Part shown: piece by piece, positions 1 to 11,772 of the stretch
Layout of the letters: every line of letters begins with the position of its first letter
Numbering within the stretch: position 1 is the stretch's first letter
NCBI GenBank assembly: GCA_940337035.1
Contig: OW679202.1
Coordinates: 44,099,763-44,163,762, forward strand
DNA length: 64,000 bases
Reading direction: 5' to 3'
DNA from: Agriotes lineatus
Taxonomy: Eukaryota > Arthropoda > Insecta > Coleoptera > Elateridae
The notes under the pieces: generated by a model
Database searches by the model: none
Told to the model about the DNA's origin: nothing
Seen by the model: only the letters and a program-made list of their open reading frames with translations
Position numbers and translations under genes: made by a program

Positions 1-903
1 ATTCCAGGTGGCAGCGTTGGTATCACACTTGCAGGCGGAGCAGACTATGAAAGCAAAGAGATCACGGTAGAGTATATATTTAAAAGTGGTTGTTCGTTAA
101 GTAATCATTAAATGTATAATAGGTACACAAGATCAGAGATGATAGTTCAGCTCATCGCGATGGCCGTCTCCAAAAAGGTGACGCAATTATTTCTATCAAC
201 GGCAAAAGTGTGGAAGGGCTAACTCACAAGCAGCTAGTTGCGTTGCTAAAGGTCAGTTAACAAAAAAAACTGTCTCGCAAGGGATCTGTATGATTCATTT
301 TAGGAACCTTTGCCAGAAGTTACCTTAGTTATCTCTAAACTGAAGGAGTCTGCTGCGTCTTCTGATACGCTAATCGCGAAAAATAATGCTCCACCGTGCC
401 CAGTGTCACCAAAAGAAAAAGGTTTTACTGTACATATATATACTTCGACGTGACCTAATAATATTTATACTTTCAGAAAAAGTTAAACGTCCTAGCAGTC
501 AAAAACCTATTGTTGTATCATTTATGAAAGATGCATCTGGGTTAGGATTAAGTTTGGAAGGAGGCCAAGATTCGCCATTAGGAAACATGCCGCTGTTAGT
601 AAAGAAGATCTTTAAAGGTATATTGCGAAACTTATATCAAGATGTTTTGTTGAAATTCATTTTTGGTTGAAAAAAGATCCTTTGTTTCCAAGCAATGGAA
701 ATTAGGTAAAGGGTTGTTTTGTTATGCCAATGATTCATATTTGTTTAGGCGGAGCAGCTGATAAATGTGGAAAGCTGCAGGTTGGAGATGAACTTCTGTT
801 AGTGAATGAAACAAACGTTTCCTCCATGTCTCGGTTTGAAGCATGGTCTGTCCTCAAGAAGTTGCCAGAAGGGATCGCAATATCTCTTACTATTAGACGA
901 TAA
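1..903 (+). CDS. Multi-PDZ protein, last five exons (pro-IL-16/PDZD2-like C-terminus), 5' partial
   Basis: Spliced exons at 1-66, 123-251, 304-421, 477-617 and 749-903 join in one frame into 202 residues ending in TAA. All four introns are bounded by GT and AG and are 52-131 bp long. Residues 1-80 or so form a PDZ domain cut by the window edge: the ligand loop reads GSVGITLAGG, followed by GDAIISINGKSVEGLTHKQ. A Ser/Lys-rich linker (about 82-107) leads to a second, C-terminal PDZ domain with loop SGLGLSLEGG, then GDELLLVNE and a final MSRFEAWSVLKKLPEG. The RFEAW...LP-G signature and the chain ending right after the domain recall the last PDZ of pro-interleukin-16 and PDZD2. PDZ domains bind C-terminal peptides and scaffold membrane or cytoskeletal complexes. 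The partner here is unknown. The assignment to PDZ is firm; the orthology is an inference. Confidence 0.9.
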
Positions 904-3284
904 TGTAAACTAAATGCCATACAATTCGGAATGCACTACCCCTACTACTGCCACATATATGTATGTATGTATATTTAAAATCGTTAATTATGCCTGTTAT
1001 GTTATGAATAAGTAAAGAACAGTATTTTGTATCCTAAACGTTAATAATTACATGTGCCTAAAGCTTTAAATTGTAATAAAATATTTATATATATTTAAGA
1101 ACAGTTTATGTTCATATGCCTTCTCTATTTATATATTATATATTTTTATATACTTTTATATGTGATGTAAGTGTAAATAAAAGTTATATGATACGATTTC
1201 TATACTTAAATTTACGATTCCAAGCATCCATTCAAGACTACACATTTATTTGTGATACAAGGTGTTGCACTTGTATTACAGACGTTTTCGTGTATTGTTT
1301 TATCTTTAATTACGTGTGCATGTTTATAACTTGTAGAACAAATCAAGCTACTGTTAGTGAAATACGTTTTAACTTATAAATTGGAGTAACGCTGACGACT
1401 GAGAAAGGTTTACCAATTATCTATACCATATCACTAAAAATCGGCTATTAAGAACTACATAAAACTCAACTAAAATAGTTTTTTAAAATTAAGTCAAGGT
1501 TTTCTTCTTGATTGAGTCTAGCCAATCTGTTAAAATAATTACCTAAACTTATTTGGCAATGAGTTTGGTATTCAACGACCACTAAAACAACGAATGTAAC
1601 CGTTTTGTATCAGCTAAGAGGCAGTAAAGTCATTGGTTATATTAATAGCAGTAAATTACTAATTTTTGTGTTTTTCACATAAGGTGTTGGTGAAAATTGA
1701 ACTAAAAGCTAGTTAGTTTATATTTTCTCTGTTGTTGTTCCATGAGATTGAAAAAAAATACATTTTTATAGTTGTGGTGATTGTGGATGTCAACGACAAT
1801 ATAAATTAATGTAATTTTATTCTATAGTGTTATACCTCTGAAGAAGTTCAAATATGGAATACTCGAACTACTTTTACATTTTTTGTAAATTATTTTTTCA
1901 CAATCGAACGTCAGCGACCTTCATTACATTCTCATATGAAGTTGGTTCTTCATCAACTGGCATTTTTTGAGTGGTACAAGCAGTGGTTGAGCATGAAACA
2001 AAGTGAATAGTAAGCCTTGCATAATTGAGGGAGTCTAATATTAGGTTATAACAATATAAACACGCTTATAAACACCATAATTGGGCAATTTAACTGAAGT
2101 AAACAACATGGGTGGATGATATTAAAACACTATAGGATTAGCCTGAATTCGAATAGCGATACATTGAGATGGGGAGGTTTACATGTCGATAATGTGCTTC
2201 AAAAGGCTAATGATAATTACAATCACGATGGAACCACGCTAATTTGTAACTGTAAGTTATTAATAATACGGTGAAAAGCAGTTTGCAATTTTAGGCTGCC
2301 CACACGTGGAATAACGGATAGTAAAACATTGTGACTTCAAACACGCCAAACTACACCAAACCAGTTTTTAATTGGCGAACGCTACTGTTGTATTGAAAGT
2401 CGGCGTGTCAAGCGTTCGGCGGTCACATTTATAATCATAAACAAACAAGGAAAAGGTACTTGGGTAACCATTATCCGTCAGAGTTGTTTGCCCAGTAAAA
2501 TACAACGTTATGAATGTTAAGGTGTCACTAATGATATAAACAGAAATAAAATACATAAACAGACGTGAACTGTAGCAACTACACACACGCCGACAATTTA
2601 AAGGAAAAGAAATGTTGATTTAGGGTACTTCGTCCAATTTGAACAGTCGTTTAGATTTTCCTAACGGATTACTTGTTGTAAACAGTCATTTTACAAGTTT
2701 TATGCAGTGCATGATATGCATCTAGAGAACATGTTTAATTTGTAATTCTATAAGAATCAGTTTGATGTGACTCAGTAAAATATTGATACTCCATACTTTG
2801 CTGACAACTTTTCGCTTTTTTTAAGTTTATGCCAAGCCTCGTGTCAAGCAAAATGTCAAAAAGGTTTGTAATAATTATGGCAGATACTTAATATTGCAGA
2901 TATTAGATAGGTATAGCTTTTGGGTATGAATATTATTGAATAATGCCAGAGTTCTTTTGAATAATTATAAATTAATGACATTGTACGTTTGTCTTTAAAT
3001 TACTGTAACTAACAAATAAACATTTTTTATATCTAGTAAAAGGTGTTACAGAGCGAGACGAAAAAAGTTAAACGCTGGTGGAACGAAATTTATTGATTAT
3101 ACATCATATCACACTTCCTGTTGGTAAATATAACTAAGTATAAACCCATTAAGATTGCATTTAAAAATAATATAATAAAAATAGCTACAGCTTTCCTTAG
3201 CGTACATTACGTGAACGTAATGAAATTTCAAAGACTTATTGAAGGGAGTTTCAGGTTTTGGTTGTACAAATCTGTCACTTCTGT
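904..3284. other. 3' UTR and intergenic stretch, no gene seen
   Basis: Apart from the polyadenylation signal this AT-rich stretch shows only short unsupported reading frames and no family resemblance. A few TE-like words occur but no element boundary could be drawn. Confidence 0.5.
1075..1080 (+). promoter_or_regulatory. Probable polyadenylation signal AATAAA of the PDZ gene
   Basis: AATAAA lies 172 bp after the PDZ stop codon in an AT-rich 3' UTR-like stretch. It is the first canonical signal downstream of the stop. Confidence 0.55.
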
Positions 3285-4345
3285 TCACAGAGGGAACATC
3301 TGGAATATTGGAGTATAAAAAACAGTTTTCAACGATTTTCTTGGTCGATATTCGATACCAGTCACTAGTGCACCGGCATAGAAAATATTTTTCTTCGAGA
3401 ACTTCACCAGCACAAAATCTTTCTGCTTCAGTTCTTCAGTATCCCTCTCAGTTTCACAGTTTGCAGCTTTACAACTCATATGTGCAACTATTTCATTTTC
3501 TATTGCTTTCTTCTTTAGAGTATCTGTAATTATAGTGCTCTACGTCTTTTCCTTCTTGCTTTTCTGCTTGTATTTCTTGGCGCAGCATTTGGATAATCTC
3601 TTACAGCTTCTGGGGTCACAACAGTTGAATTATTTTCTTCTTTTTTCGGTTTATCTAGTAACAATTTTTGCCTATCTGATTTGTTCAATCGTTTGAAGAT
3701 GACAGGTCTGAAATTTGCCTTAACATTAGCGGGAGTAAATGCATTTCCATAAGCTTCTTGAGTAGGCTGGGTGATAAATGATAATGGATATTCCTGGATT
3801 ACGGAAAAGCCAATGGTCAACAGCTGCATAACAATGTGTTTTAAAAGGGCCGAAGAGTGAAACATCTAAAGGCTGCATTTTATTGCCGCTACGAGATGGC
3901 AGAGTAAGAACAGTAACGCCATTGTCTGTAGCTAAATTTATGGCACCAATAGAAATGTAACGCCCATGATTATCGTATATCAATAGTCTGGGGTTGTCCT
4001 TAGAACTTGTCGAGTATTTATGAAGAGTTATAATATGCACTTCTAAAAATAGTTCCATCGTCATCCACCCCGTAGGAGTGGCGAACCCCCGGTGGTGCAC
4101 CATTCAACATAAGTATGTGGGAAAATCATTGTAGTACATTGGCCTAATTGTTTAACTCCCCTTTTGAATAGGTTTGTTATATAATTTGGTAACATATTTT
4201 TTGTTTATTTGTAAATATTTTGCTAATATAATATGGTTTCATAAAAGTATTTCCATGAGGTTTCTCTTGTTTTTTAACATATCTTTCCAGTGTTCGATGT
4301 TTAATTCCACGCTATATTTAAAGAGTAGTTTCTTTCAAAATTAAT
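3285..4345 (-). pseudogene. Tigger/pogo-like DDE transposase relic
   Basis: Read on the minus strand, about 4345-4180 retains a helix-turn-helix-like piece (KHRTLERYVKKQ, then FMKPYYISK). The middle of the protein is missing. From about 4140 the DDE_1 core resumes with HPSGWM-like and SKDNPRLLIYDNHG segments and then LPSRSGNKMQPLDVSLFGPFK, covering a catalytic Asp in YDNHG and the last Asp in QPLDV. The frame shifts near 3775 (NPGISI... changes frame into FTPANVKANFRPVIF) and again near 3500. The tail at 3479-3285 (FVLVKFSKKNIFYAG) resembles the C-terminal region of Tigger-like proteins. This family cuts and pastes DNA at TA sites. The large internal deletion and at least two frameshifts make it inactive. 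No terminal repeats were identified. Confidence 0.75.
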
Positions 4346-5949
4346 GAAAGGGCCAGCTTTCCCTGAGGTTCTTCCACTTGTTATTTCATTTTCTGGACGG
4401 ATCATGATTAGAAACAATTAAATTCATGGCACACAGTGATAACCGTCTCAAAATGTTGGTTTAATGTGTCCGATATTCATAAAAATGGCTAAAATGAAAA
4501 GTAGGTATAAATGGCCTTTAGCTTCGCTCCTGCGCTGTTATTGTAAGTTATGAACGAAACCTGCGCGTATAATGTGACGAACAAGTGAAGATCGTTGAAA
4601 AACTGAAGACTTTAATCTAAGACAATAGAATGCTGCTTACCTTCAAAATAGTAATTTAACGTTTACAAGCGATAAGTCTCTAACTTTACCAGTGACTGTG
4701 AATTACTAAGTCATTGGTTGTTAGCAGAAGAACTTCTGGGTAAAGAGAGCATTTTAAATATTGACCTTTTCTCACTGTGTACTCCTCTATATATATTCAA
4801 CCAATACAATTCAAGTGTATCAATTCCATAAGACGGTGTATTGCTGACCAGCCCTAATTTTTTAATAACACAATTACTACATTCAACACATTTTTTTAAA
4901 AGAACATATCTGTGTCTTTTATTTTAGCTGCAATTACTTTCTCCATATCTTACGTACGGTAATTGATGTTAGAAATTTTTTTATAAATAAATAGCTTTAT
5001 ATAGTCGGCAACACAACTAAATTATGGTTATACAAATAACTCCATCCTACTAGGTCATGTTTCTATAGAGCGAGTGGTCATCGATAGAGAAAGATAAAAA
5101 ATCGCCACCTATCGCCACCTTCTTTTACGGTTTCTAATAAATTTAATAGAGATGTAGCAGCATCATACTTCTCTTCAAACTAATAACGATGATACTGTAG
5201 TACTGTTGATAGTTGTCACAGCTAGAGTCAAACTGGTTAATCTCATTTCAACTGGTGCAAAACAATATCGCGAACTATTTTCATAAAAAGGGCCGCAAAT
5301 ACAAATATTGTTATAGCTGATTATGGAGAACTAAAAGTATGACAGTTTTGAAAACGTACCTAATATAAAGACAACGGCAAATACGTACATAAGCACATTT
5401 TTAATCTACTTACTTGTGGTTTCTTGTCGCTACAGCCTCGAAAAATCTTGGTCTCTCTTACTAGATTTTACAGTTGTGATCTCTCCATCCTTCCACTGCC
5501 TTTCTTCTCTTTGTTATCCCTAGGCTTTTGTCGATGTCCATTGAGACACCGGCCACCCTGTACTGGTTTGTAGGATCTGCTTCAAATGGAAAGATTGTTT
5601 GCATCGGTAGAGGTCATAACTCAGGTTTCTGCTCCATAGACGACAGTTGAGCAAATAATTGTTCGGTATAAACATACAACCTTAGAAACCTAGAAAATGG
5701 GTGGCCTAAAGTCATTTGGGCTTTTATTATTTGTTGATTACCGTTCCGCTCATTTAAAGTTGATTTAATATATATGACATTTCTTGCTCTGGTAAATCAA
5801 TGCTGATAGACCCGAGTGTTGTTGATGTTAGCGCATTCATATTCTGCTCTCAAATTAACCATGTATTTGATTTTATTTTCATTAAAGGCCAGTCTCGCCT
5901 TTCTACTCTCGCAATGGAGCTCAATACATCTTTTCTCTAATCTTTCTCC
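4346..5949. other. Intergenic, no gene seen
   Basis: AT-rich stretch with no supportable coding region or element. The 3' part probably includes the unrecognisable 5' remains of the RT relic that begins near 5950. Confidence 0.45.
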
Positions 5950-7835
5950 AGAAAATTTGTCGATCACGAGGGAAACATCATCATCGACCCGAACCAGTAA
6001 GTGGAAGTGTGGAAGCGATACAGGGACGAGCTCTTCGAAGACGCACAACAGAGCAACTATGGTATCCATGAATGTATGAGCGGCCATTTGATCACTAAGT
6101 CAGAAGTACAAAAAACTGTAATCAAGCAGGAGAAGAGCGGGAAGGCAACAGGTCTAGACCAAGTTCACACGGACGTGCTAAAGCTATTAGGAGACAAGCA
6201 GCTCTCACTGCTCTGACGTTAATTTAACAGCGTCAAAATACAATCCGATTGTCTGAAATCAACCTTCGAATAAACCAAGTGTGAAGGAGTAGGAAGACTA
6301 CCGAATCATCAGTCTCATGAGCCATAGGTACCTTGAAGCTTCTCCTCCGACAGAAGAGTTTGGGATACTAAGAAAGGTAAGGCAGGAATGTATATTATCT
6401 CCCCTGATCTTCAATTGCTACTCTGAGCATATTTTCAGAAAAATTCTCCATGACGCAGAAGACGGCATCAGCATCAATGGAGTTCTGGTCAACAACATCC
6501 GTTATGCAGAAGATATCGTTCTACTCGCTGAAAGCGAGCACGAACTGCAGCGACTCTTATAGTAGGAGAGCTGGTGACATTTTTCAGTGATCATTTAGTT
6601 AAGGCCTATTTTTTGAGAGAATGTTGCTGGAGGCATGTATAAGTGTCATCTGTAAGGATTCTCCTAGATAGCGGTATCGGAGGGAGGCAGAACACCCCCA
6701 ATTTGCACTGTCAGTATATGTCAAATTCGAGGTGAGCCGGTTAGGTTTTGTGTCAAAACTGACGGAAAATCTAACCTGCTAACCTCGAATTTGACATAAC
6801 TTACACTAAAAAAGTCCATAAGGGGCGGTTGTGGAAATTGAAACGTATGAATAATAGGTTGGTGGCATTGTAAGTTTATGTCAAATTCGAGATTAGCAGG
6901 TTAGGTTTTCCGTCAGTTTTGACAGAAACTGACACAAAACCTAACCGGCTCACCTCGAATTTGACATATACTGACAGTGAAAATTGGGGGTGTTCTGCCT
7001 CCCTCCGATACCGCTATCTAGGAGAATCCTTACAGATGACACTTATACATGCCTCCAGCAACATTCTCTGAAAAAATAGGCCTTAACTAAATGATCATCA
7101 AAAAATGTCACCAGCTCTTAGACTATTAGATCGTGTTCTAATTGCGTCTGAGATGTTTGGACCACGACTGAACGGCAAGAAGAGCAACTATATAGTAGAG
7201 ACTAGAGACCCAGTAGCATATTGAGACGCAACAGTGGGAATAGAAGAGGATCGCCAAGGTGACGTACATCGGATCTACGGTAGCAGAAGCCTGGGACCAC
7301 TCATGGGAAATTCGATGTCGCATCGAGAATGTCTGCTTTCTTTAAGTTACGAAAAGCCATAAAAAGTTGGAGCCTCAACCTAAACCTCAAAGTGTGGATT
7401 TTTCACTGTTGCGCCTTTTTAGTTCTTTTGTACGGCTCGAAAACTGATCCCTTAAATAAGCCATGCTGAATAGGGTTGAAGCTTTTGAGATGTGGTACTA
7501 TCGCCGCATACAGCGAATCAGTTGAATGGAGCGTGTTGACAACAAAGACGTTATGAGGAGGGTCGGGAAAGATGAGGAGATCATCACAGCAGTCACAGCC
7601 AGAAAGCTCACGTAGTTCGGGAACATAATCTGACAGTCAGAGAAGTCTCATTCACCCCATCATGTAGGGGAAGATCTGCCGCAGCCCTAGCCCTGGGAGA
7701 AGGAGAATTTCCTAGCTGAAAAACCTACATCAGTGGTTCGGTCTCTCATACAGTGCTCTCTTCAGGGTAGTCGTCGATAATGTGGTCGTTAGTGTCAGTG
7801 TTACGTTGTTTATGTTTATTTGAAAGATTTCCGTG
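5950..7835 (+). pseudogene. Non-LTR retrotransposon RT relic, split by a foldback element
   Basis: The plus strand carries decayed pieces, in order, of an endonuclease-RT polyprotein. First is VDHEGNIIIDPN then VEVWKRYRDELFED (about 5955-6045), then KSGKATGLDQVHTDVLKLLG, the RT core VRQECILSPLIFN, and RYAEDIVLLAES ending at 6556. After the 566-bp insertion it resumes exactly with DRVLIASEMFG (7129 on), then FFKLRKAIKSWSLN, EAFEMWYYRRIQRISW and WLKNL-like HQWFGLSYSALFR to about 7835. The usual YADD is YAED here. Many stops and frameshifts (including a TAG in the Trp of the last block) show long inactivity. The C-terminal EAFEMW...RRI..ISW block is shared by a very common insect LINE group. The clade is not assigned. 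Confidence 0.82.
6560..7125. mobile_element. Foldback MITE with ~245-bp inverted arms and TTA target duplication
   Basis: Arms of about 245 bp are inverted copies of each other (AGAGCTGGTGACATTTTT at the left, its complement at the right) around a unique centre of roughly 60-70 bp near 6812-6870. TTA at 6557-6559 and 7126-7128 flank it. Removing the element plus one TTA restores the RT reading ...LQRLL-DRVLIAS, so the insertion point is exact. It has no coding capacity. The 3-bp TTA duplication would fit a PIF/Harbinger-type mobiliser, but the long arms and lack of a known TIR leave the superfamily open. Confidence 0.85.
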
Positions 7836-7979
7836 AGCTTACTTTGATATTTTTATGTCTTCCTCACTAACCTTACACGCTTTATGGTAATTTGAAACTC
7901 GTACCTATGTGATATTCATCGATTTATTCCTGTTGACACTGTAGTATATAGGCGCATGTATAATTGACCAATAGTTGAT

Positions 7980-8790
7980 GTAATTTAACATGATATTTAC
8001 TTCTGCAGAGTGGTTCTAATTGTAAAAATTTGCAGAGGAGTGAATTTTCCTTGGCGGTTGCATTAAGTATTTCATTTTCATTTATCATGTTCTTTTCCAC
8101 ATTTTTATGAATTCTTTTCTTGCGAAGACTCGTTAATTTTTTGTAGCTTTCCTGTTGCTTCAGCGCCCTTCTTTCTTCTATATGTTTTTCTTATAGCTTA
8201 CGTTTCTCTTTGTACTTATTTCTATTTCTAACACGGGATTAGGTGTTAGTCTGTTCATCATCTTCCACCTGGTATTGGTTCTTTTGTCATCTAGCGACTT
8301 GTATTTCCTATTGTGTCAGTCAGTCTTTCTATGTAATCATTGTTGTCAGTTCTCACGTCACAGGTTGTTTAATACACTTTCATGCTTTGCAATTGGTTGT
8401 TCATTGTTCGTTTATAATTTTAAATCTTTCTTACAGATATTTTGATGTGTACCTTTTAACATGTTCCTTCTGTAACTTGGCGTCGTATTATCCATATATA
8501 TACAAGTATACAAGTTTGACCAATCACTCACTAGATGTGGTTTATGACGTAATTCAAGGTGCTGATAAAACTCTTTGGCCTCTTCTGCGTCTTTGGAAAG
8601 GCACATGGTAAGCAAAGACTCAAGCCATGCCACGTTGCCATCTCCCAATCGTGAAGCCTTTTGATACACATTGGTCATTCAATCCAATGCAATTTTGAGG
8701 TACGGGGCCGTAAATCCCACCGGACCTTCCTTCTTTAGCCGGAATTGGAGCTGAGAGTAACCCATATCAATCTTCCTCACAGAAGCTGCT
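7980..8790 (-). pseudogene. Possible processed pseudogene, unidentified
   Basis: On the minus strand, 8790-8520 reads as a protein-like stretch with a few stops: SVRKIDMGYSQLQFRLKKEG, then VGFTAPYLKIALD, then LESLLTMCLSKDAEEAKEF and HKPHLVSDWSNLYT. Further on (8240-7985) one frame gives a Lys/Glu-rich, coiled-coil-like run (KHIEERRALKQQESYKKL). The composition is unlike the neighbouring retroelements. I do not recognise the family, and the two blocks may be unrelated. Confidence 0.25.
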
Positions 8791-9379
8791 GTATAAAATA
8801 ACGAAAGGTTAAATAAAGCAAAGTAGGTAATCGCTACGAAAGTGCAAATTCTGTAACGACAGTCGGAGCAACTTACACAATTTAAGAAGCCTTGTTAGTA
8901 ATGAGACTGGATTGAAGTCAAAAATAAAGCAGAGAGGAAGAAAATCAACGACCAGAAGAGCAAATGGTCAAAGAGAAAGAAATGTGGAATGCGAAACCAC
9001 GAAAAATGGGAGAAGCTGGTGAACATGAATGGATTAAACTAGTAATGCTAAATTACATGGGAGAGTCAGAACTTAGGAGTAGCAGCGTTACATAAATTAA
9101 GTGGAGGAAAAACTATATACCAATAGATTGGTGCTAGTAATTCTTTCATATTTAAAAAATTGAAGTGGTGTATGTGATAACTACAAGAAATTATTCCTAT
9201 TGAGGGTGCAATCAAAATATATGAAAATTTTGGAGTTCAAATCAAGAAGAAATCTAAATCACACACTGGAAATTCGTACAGATTTGTACAGATCACTATT
9301 TAGCACATAGGACTTGATTTTCATTCGAAAACAACTACTACAAAAGTGCCCAATTATGATGCACCACTGCATAGGACTT
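8791..9379. other. No gene seen
   Basis: AT-rich and lacking supportable genes. Some Lys/Glu-rich words may belong to an old LINE whose RT fragment follows. Confidence 0.4.
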
Positions 9380-9545
9380 CTTCGATTTTGAAAAGCATTC
9401 AACGATCCATCAAGGGCATACATTTGTAAACGACTAAAATCTAATAGAAGCTATAAATATATGTATGCAAATATCAAAAGTTATGTGAAAATAAAAAACA
9501 GAAGTACCAAGGAATTTACTACAAAGACGAAAAGGCATACAATGT
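9380..9545 (+). pseudogene. Small non-LTR RT fragment
   Basis: The plus strand shows a short decayed RT palm piece, DFEKAFND followed by YMYANIKSYVKIKN and a TTKTKR end. This corresponds to the VDFEKAFDS ... YDN.K..VR.N region of non-LTR RTs. It is too short to classify. Confidence 0.5.
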
Positions 9546-9772
9546 TTTGTAAATGTAATCGTTTATTTTGACATTTATTTGTTTAAGTCACTTAGTCAGG
9601 CATCACATACTTTCCCAATACCTGGGACAGAATATGCCGATGTCATTTTCGTTTATGGGTACTGTGATGAGAGCGCCAATCGTTCAGTTGCTGCATATCA
9701 CCGTCGCTATCCCATCAGAAATGCATTTCGAACAGCCTTCGACGCTGCAGCTGCAACTGGAATGTTTCCCAG

Positions 9773-10064
9773 TGCAAGGGTCAAAAAGCTATCGCGGCTA
9801 GAAGAAGACATTCTTGATGTGACACACGGTAGTCCAGGTATAAGTACAAGACGATTGCACCCTGTCTTCGTATTTATCAAACGGTGCCATGAGAGACTCT
9901 TCATAGAAATAGTGTGCAGTCCTTTCATATTCAGTGGGTCTATAGTCTCCAGAATCGTGATTTTACCTTAATGATACAGTTTTATAATTGGATTAAATGG
10001 GAATCGTATCTTAGACTACACCCATATGTTTTCGTCACGCCTGAAGTACCGTTCACTCATGCTG
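9773..10064. repeat. Left copy of 292-bp direct duplication flanking a LINE
   Basis: It aligns without gaps to 11773-12064, offset exactly 2000 bp, with 7 mismatches by eye (about 97.6 per cent identity). It is part of the mariner-like transposase relic. Confidence 0.95.
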
Positions 10065-11772
10065 GAGTAAACAACTGTCTTCTTCTTCTTCTGATGGGGC
10101 TTGTTGTAAGCTGCACTGAGACCTATTGGTCCATTGTGCTCCCACCTAATTTGTTATGGGTCTCGTTCGAAGAGGTCGGTTTCCAACGCGAAGGAAAGAA
10201 TCCTACCCATAGGAATGTCCCTTATCGCCTGGGGTTCCACCAGGCCGGCTCCAAAATGTTTATGTCGCAGTGTTAGGAGAGCCACACATTGACATAAAAC
10301 ATGAATTGAGGTTTCTTCCTCCTACTGGCACTTCCTGCAGGTGGCATCATTTACGATTCCAATTGTGAATAAGTGCTTCTGTAGGTGACCGTGTCCTGTT
10401 AGTAAACCAGTCACGATCCTAATGTTTTTCCTGCTCATTGACAGGAGAGTAAAGGTGTTGGTAGGCGACATTTCCCCGATGAGGAGTTTTGCCTGACGTA
10501 GCCTTGGTATCGAGGCCCAGTTGGCACTGGATTGGTTACTTAGCCAGGGCTCAACTTGTGTCTTTGCAGTGGCACGGGTAATTCCTAAAGCCGGCCCAGG
10601 GCCGATGAGCGGCTCTTGAGAACCCCTTCTGGCTAGAGCGTCAGCTTCTTCGTTACCCTCTATTTCACTATGGCCTGGTACCCAAAGTAGTTTCACCCAG
10701 TTTTTTGTACCGAGTCTATTCAGTGTCTGGCAACATTCCAGAACCAACCTGGAGTTGATTCTGGGTGAACTCAATGCTCTTAGTGCTGCCTGACTGTCTG
10801 TGCAGATGTAGATATGCAGATTGGAATAACCTCTTTGAAGGTTCTCCTGAGCGCAGGTTAGGATGGCAAATACCTCCGCCTGGAATACAGTGGCATATTT
10901 TCCTAGGGCAACGGTGAGTTTGACCCTCGGGCTACAGCCGTAGATGCCAGCACCAGATCCCCCCGCCATCCTGGAGCCGTCTGTGTACCAAACGAGTCCC
11001 TTTGGAGTGAGAAGACGCTGTTGCTGACACCAATCGTTCCTATCAGGAATGAATACCTGGAATGCTTTGTGGAACATGTAAAGCGGAGCCATGAAGTCGC
11101 TCCATGTGAGAAGTTCTGGGACCTTCTCAAAATGTTGGATGATCCCTGAGTGTCCCACTTGTTCCCCTTTCATGGCCCACATCTGACTCTGGCTTAGTCT
11201 GTAGGCTGATTTCCTAGCCTCCGCCTCGATCACTAGGTGGAGGGGCGGAAGCCCCAGAAGCACCTCCAGAGCTGCCGTAGGAGCAGTGCGCATTACTCCA
11301 GTTATGCCTAAACAGGCCAACCTCTGTAGTCTGTTGAGGCTGTTTCTGATTGTTGCCTTGCTGATTGCCGGCCACCAAACAAGAGTAGCATATGTTATTA
11401 TTGGTCTTGTAACCACCGTGTATAGCCATTTGGTGACACGGGGCTTGAGACCCCAGCTGGTTCCAAAGGTCCGTCTACATCTCCACAGGGAAGCAGTGGC
11501 CCTTTTAATTTGTCTCTCTACATGAGTCCTCCAGTTCAGCTTTGAATCCAGGATAACTCCAAGATATCTGACCGATTCGGAGGGCTGGAGAGCTTTACCG
11601 AAGAGTGTGGGCTGTCTGAGACCCTCGATTCTCCTTCTTTTGGTGAAGATGACAAGTTCTGCCTTGGTAGGATTAATCCTGAGCCCTTGCCTGACACACC
11701 AGTTTTGTACGGTAATGAGGGCTTCTTGCATAATCCCACTTACTGTGCCAGCAAACTTTCCCATTGTTAATA
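10065..11772 (-). mobile_element. 5'-truncated non-LTR element inserted in the mariner-like relic
   Basis: The 1,708 bp between the two 292-bp direct copies is unrelated to the flanking transposase and carries an RT-RNase H coding region on the minus strand. The 3' end (near 10065-10095) holds a short GAA repeat on the minus strand, a tail of the kind seen in some non-LTR elements. The 5' end cuts into the RT domain just upstream of the FAG..SGIMQ segment, typical of incomplete reverse transcription. Confidence 0.85.
10154..11764 (-). pseudogene. RT C-terminus plus RNase H of an R1/LOA-like non-LTR element
   Basis: A 480-codon open frame (11764-10322) begins inside the RT: VQNWCVRQGLRINPTKAEL, ESVRYLGVILDSKLNW, RRLQRLACLGITG-like NRLQRLACLGITGVMRT and ALEVLLGLPPLHL. 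It continues with an RNase H domain at about residues 257-380. The RNase H acidic set is visible: D262 in YTDGS, E297 in FQAEV, D323 in TDSQA and D375 in NEEADALA, with WVPGHSEIEGNEEAD intact. A TAG at 10322-10324 interrupts the frame in a Cys-rich block (CRKCQ, then ETSIHVLCQC). The frame reads on to the natural-looking stop at 10154. The Cys/His knuckle at the end is typical of these LINEs. It is comparatively young, with one in-frame stop. Confidence 0.88.
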
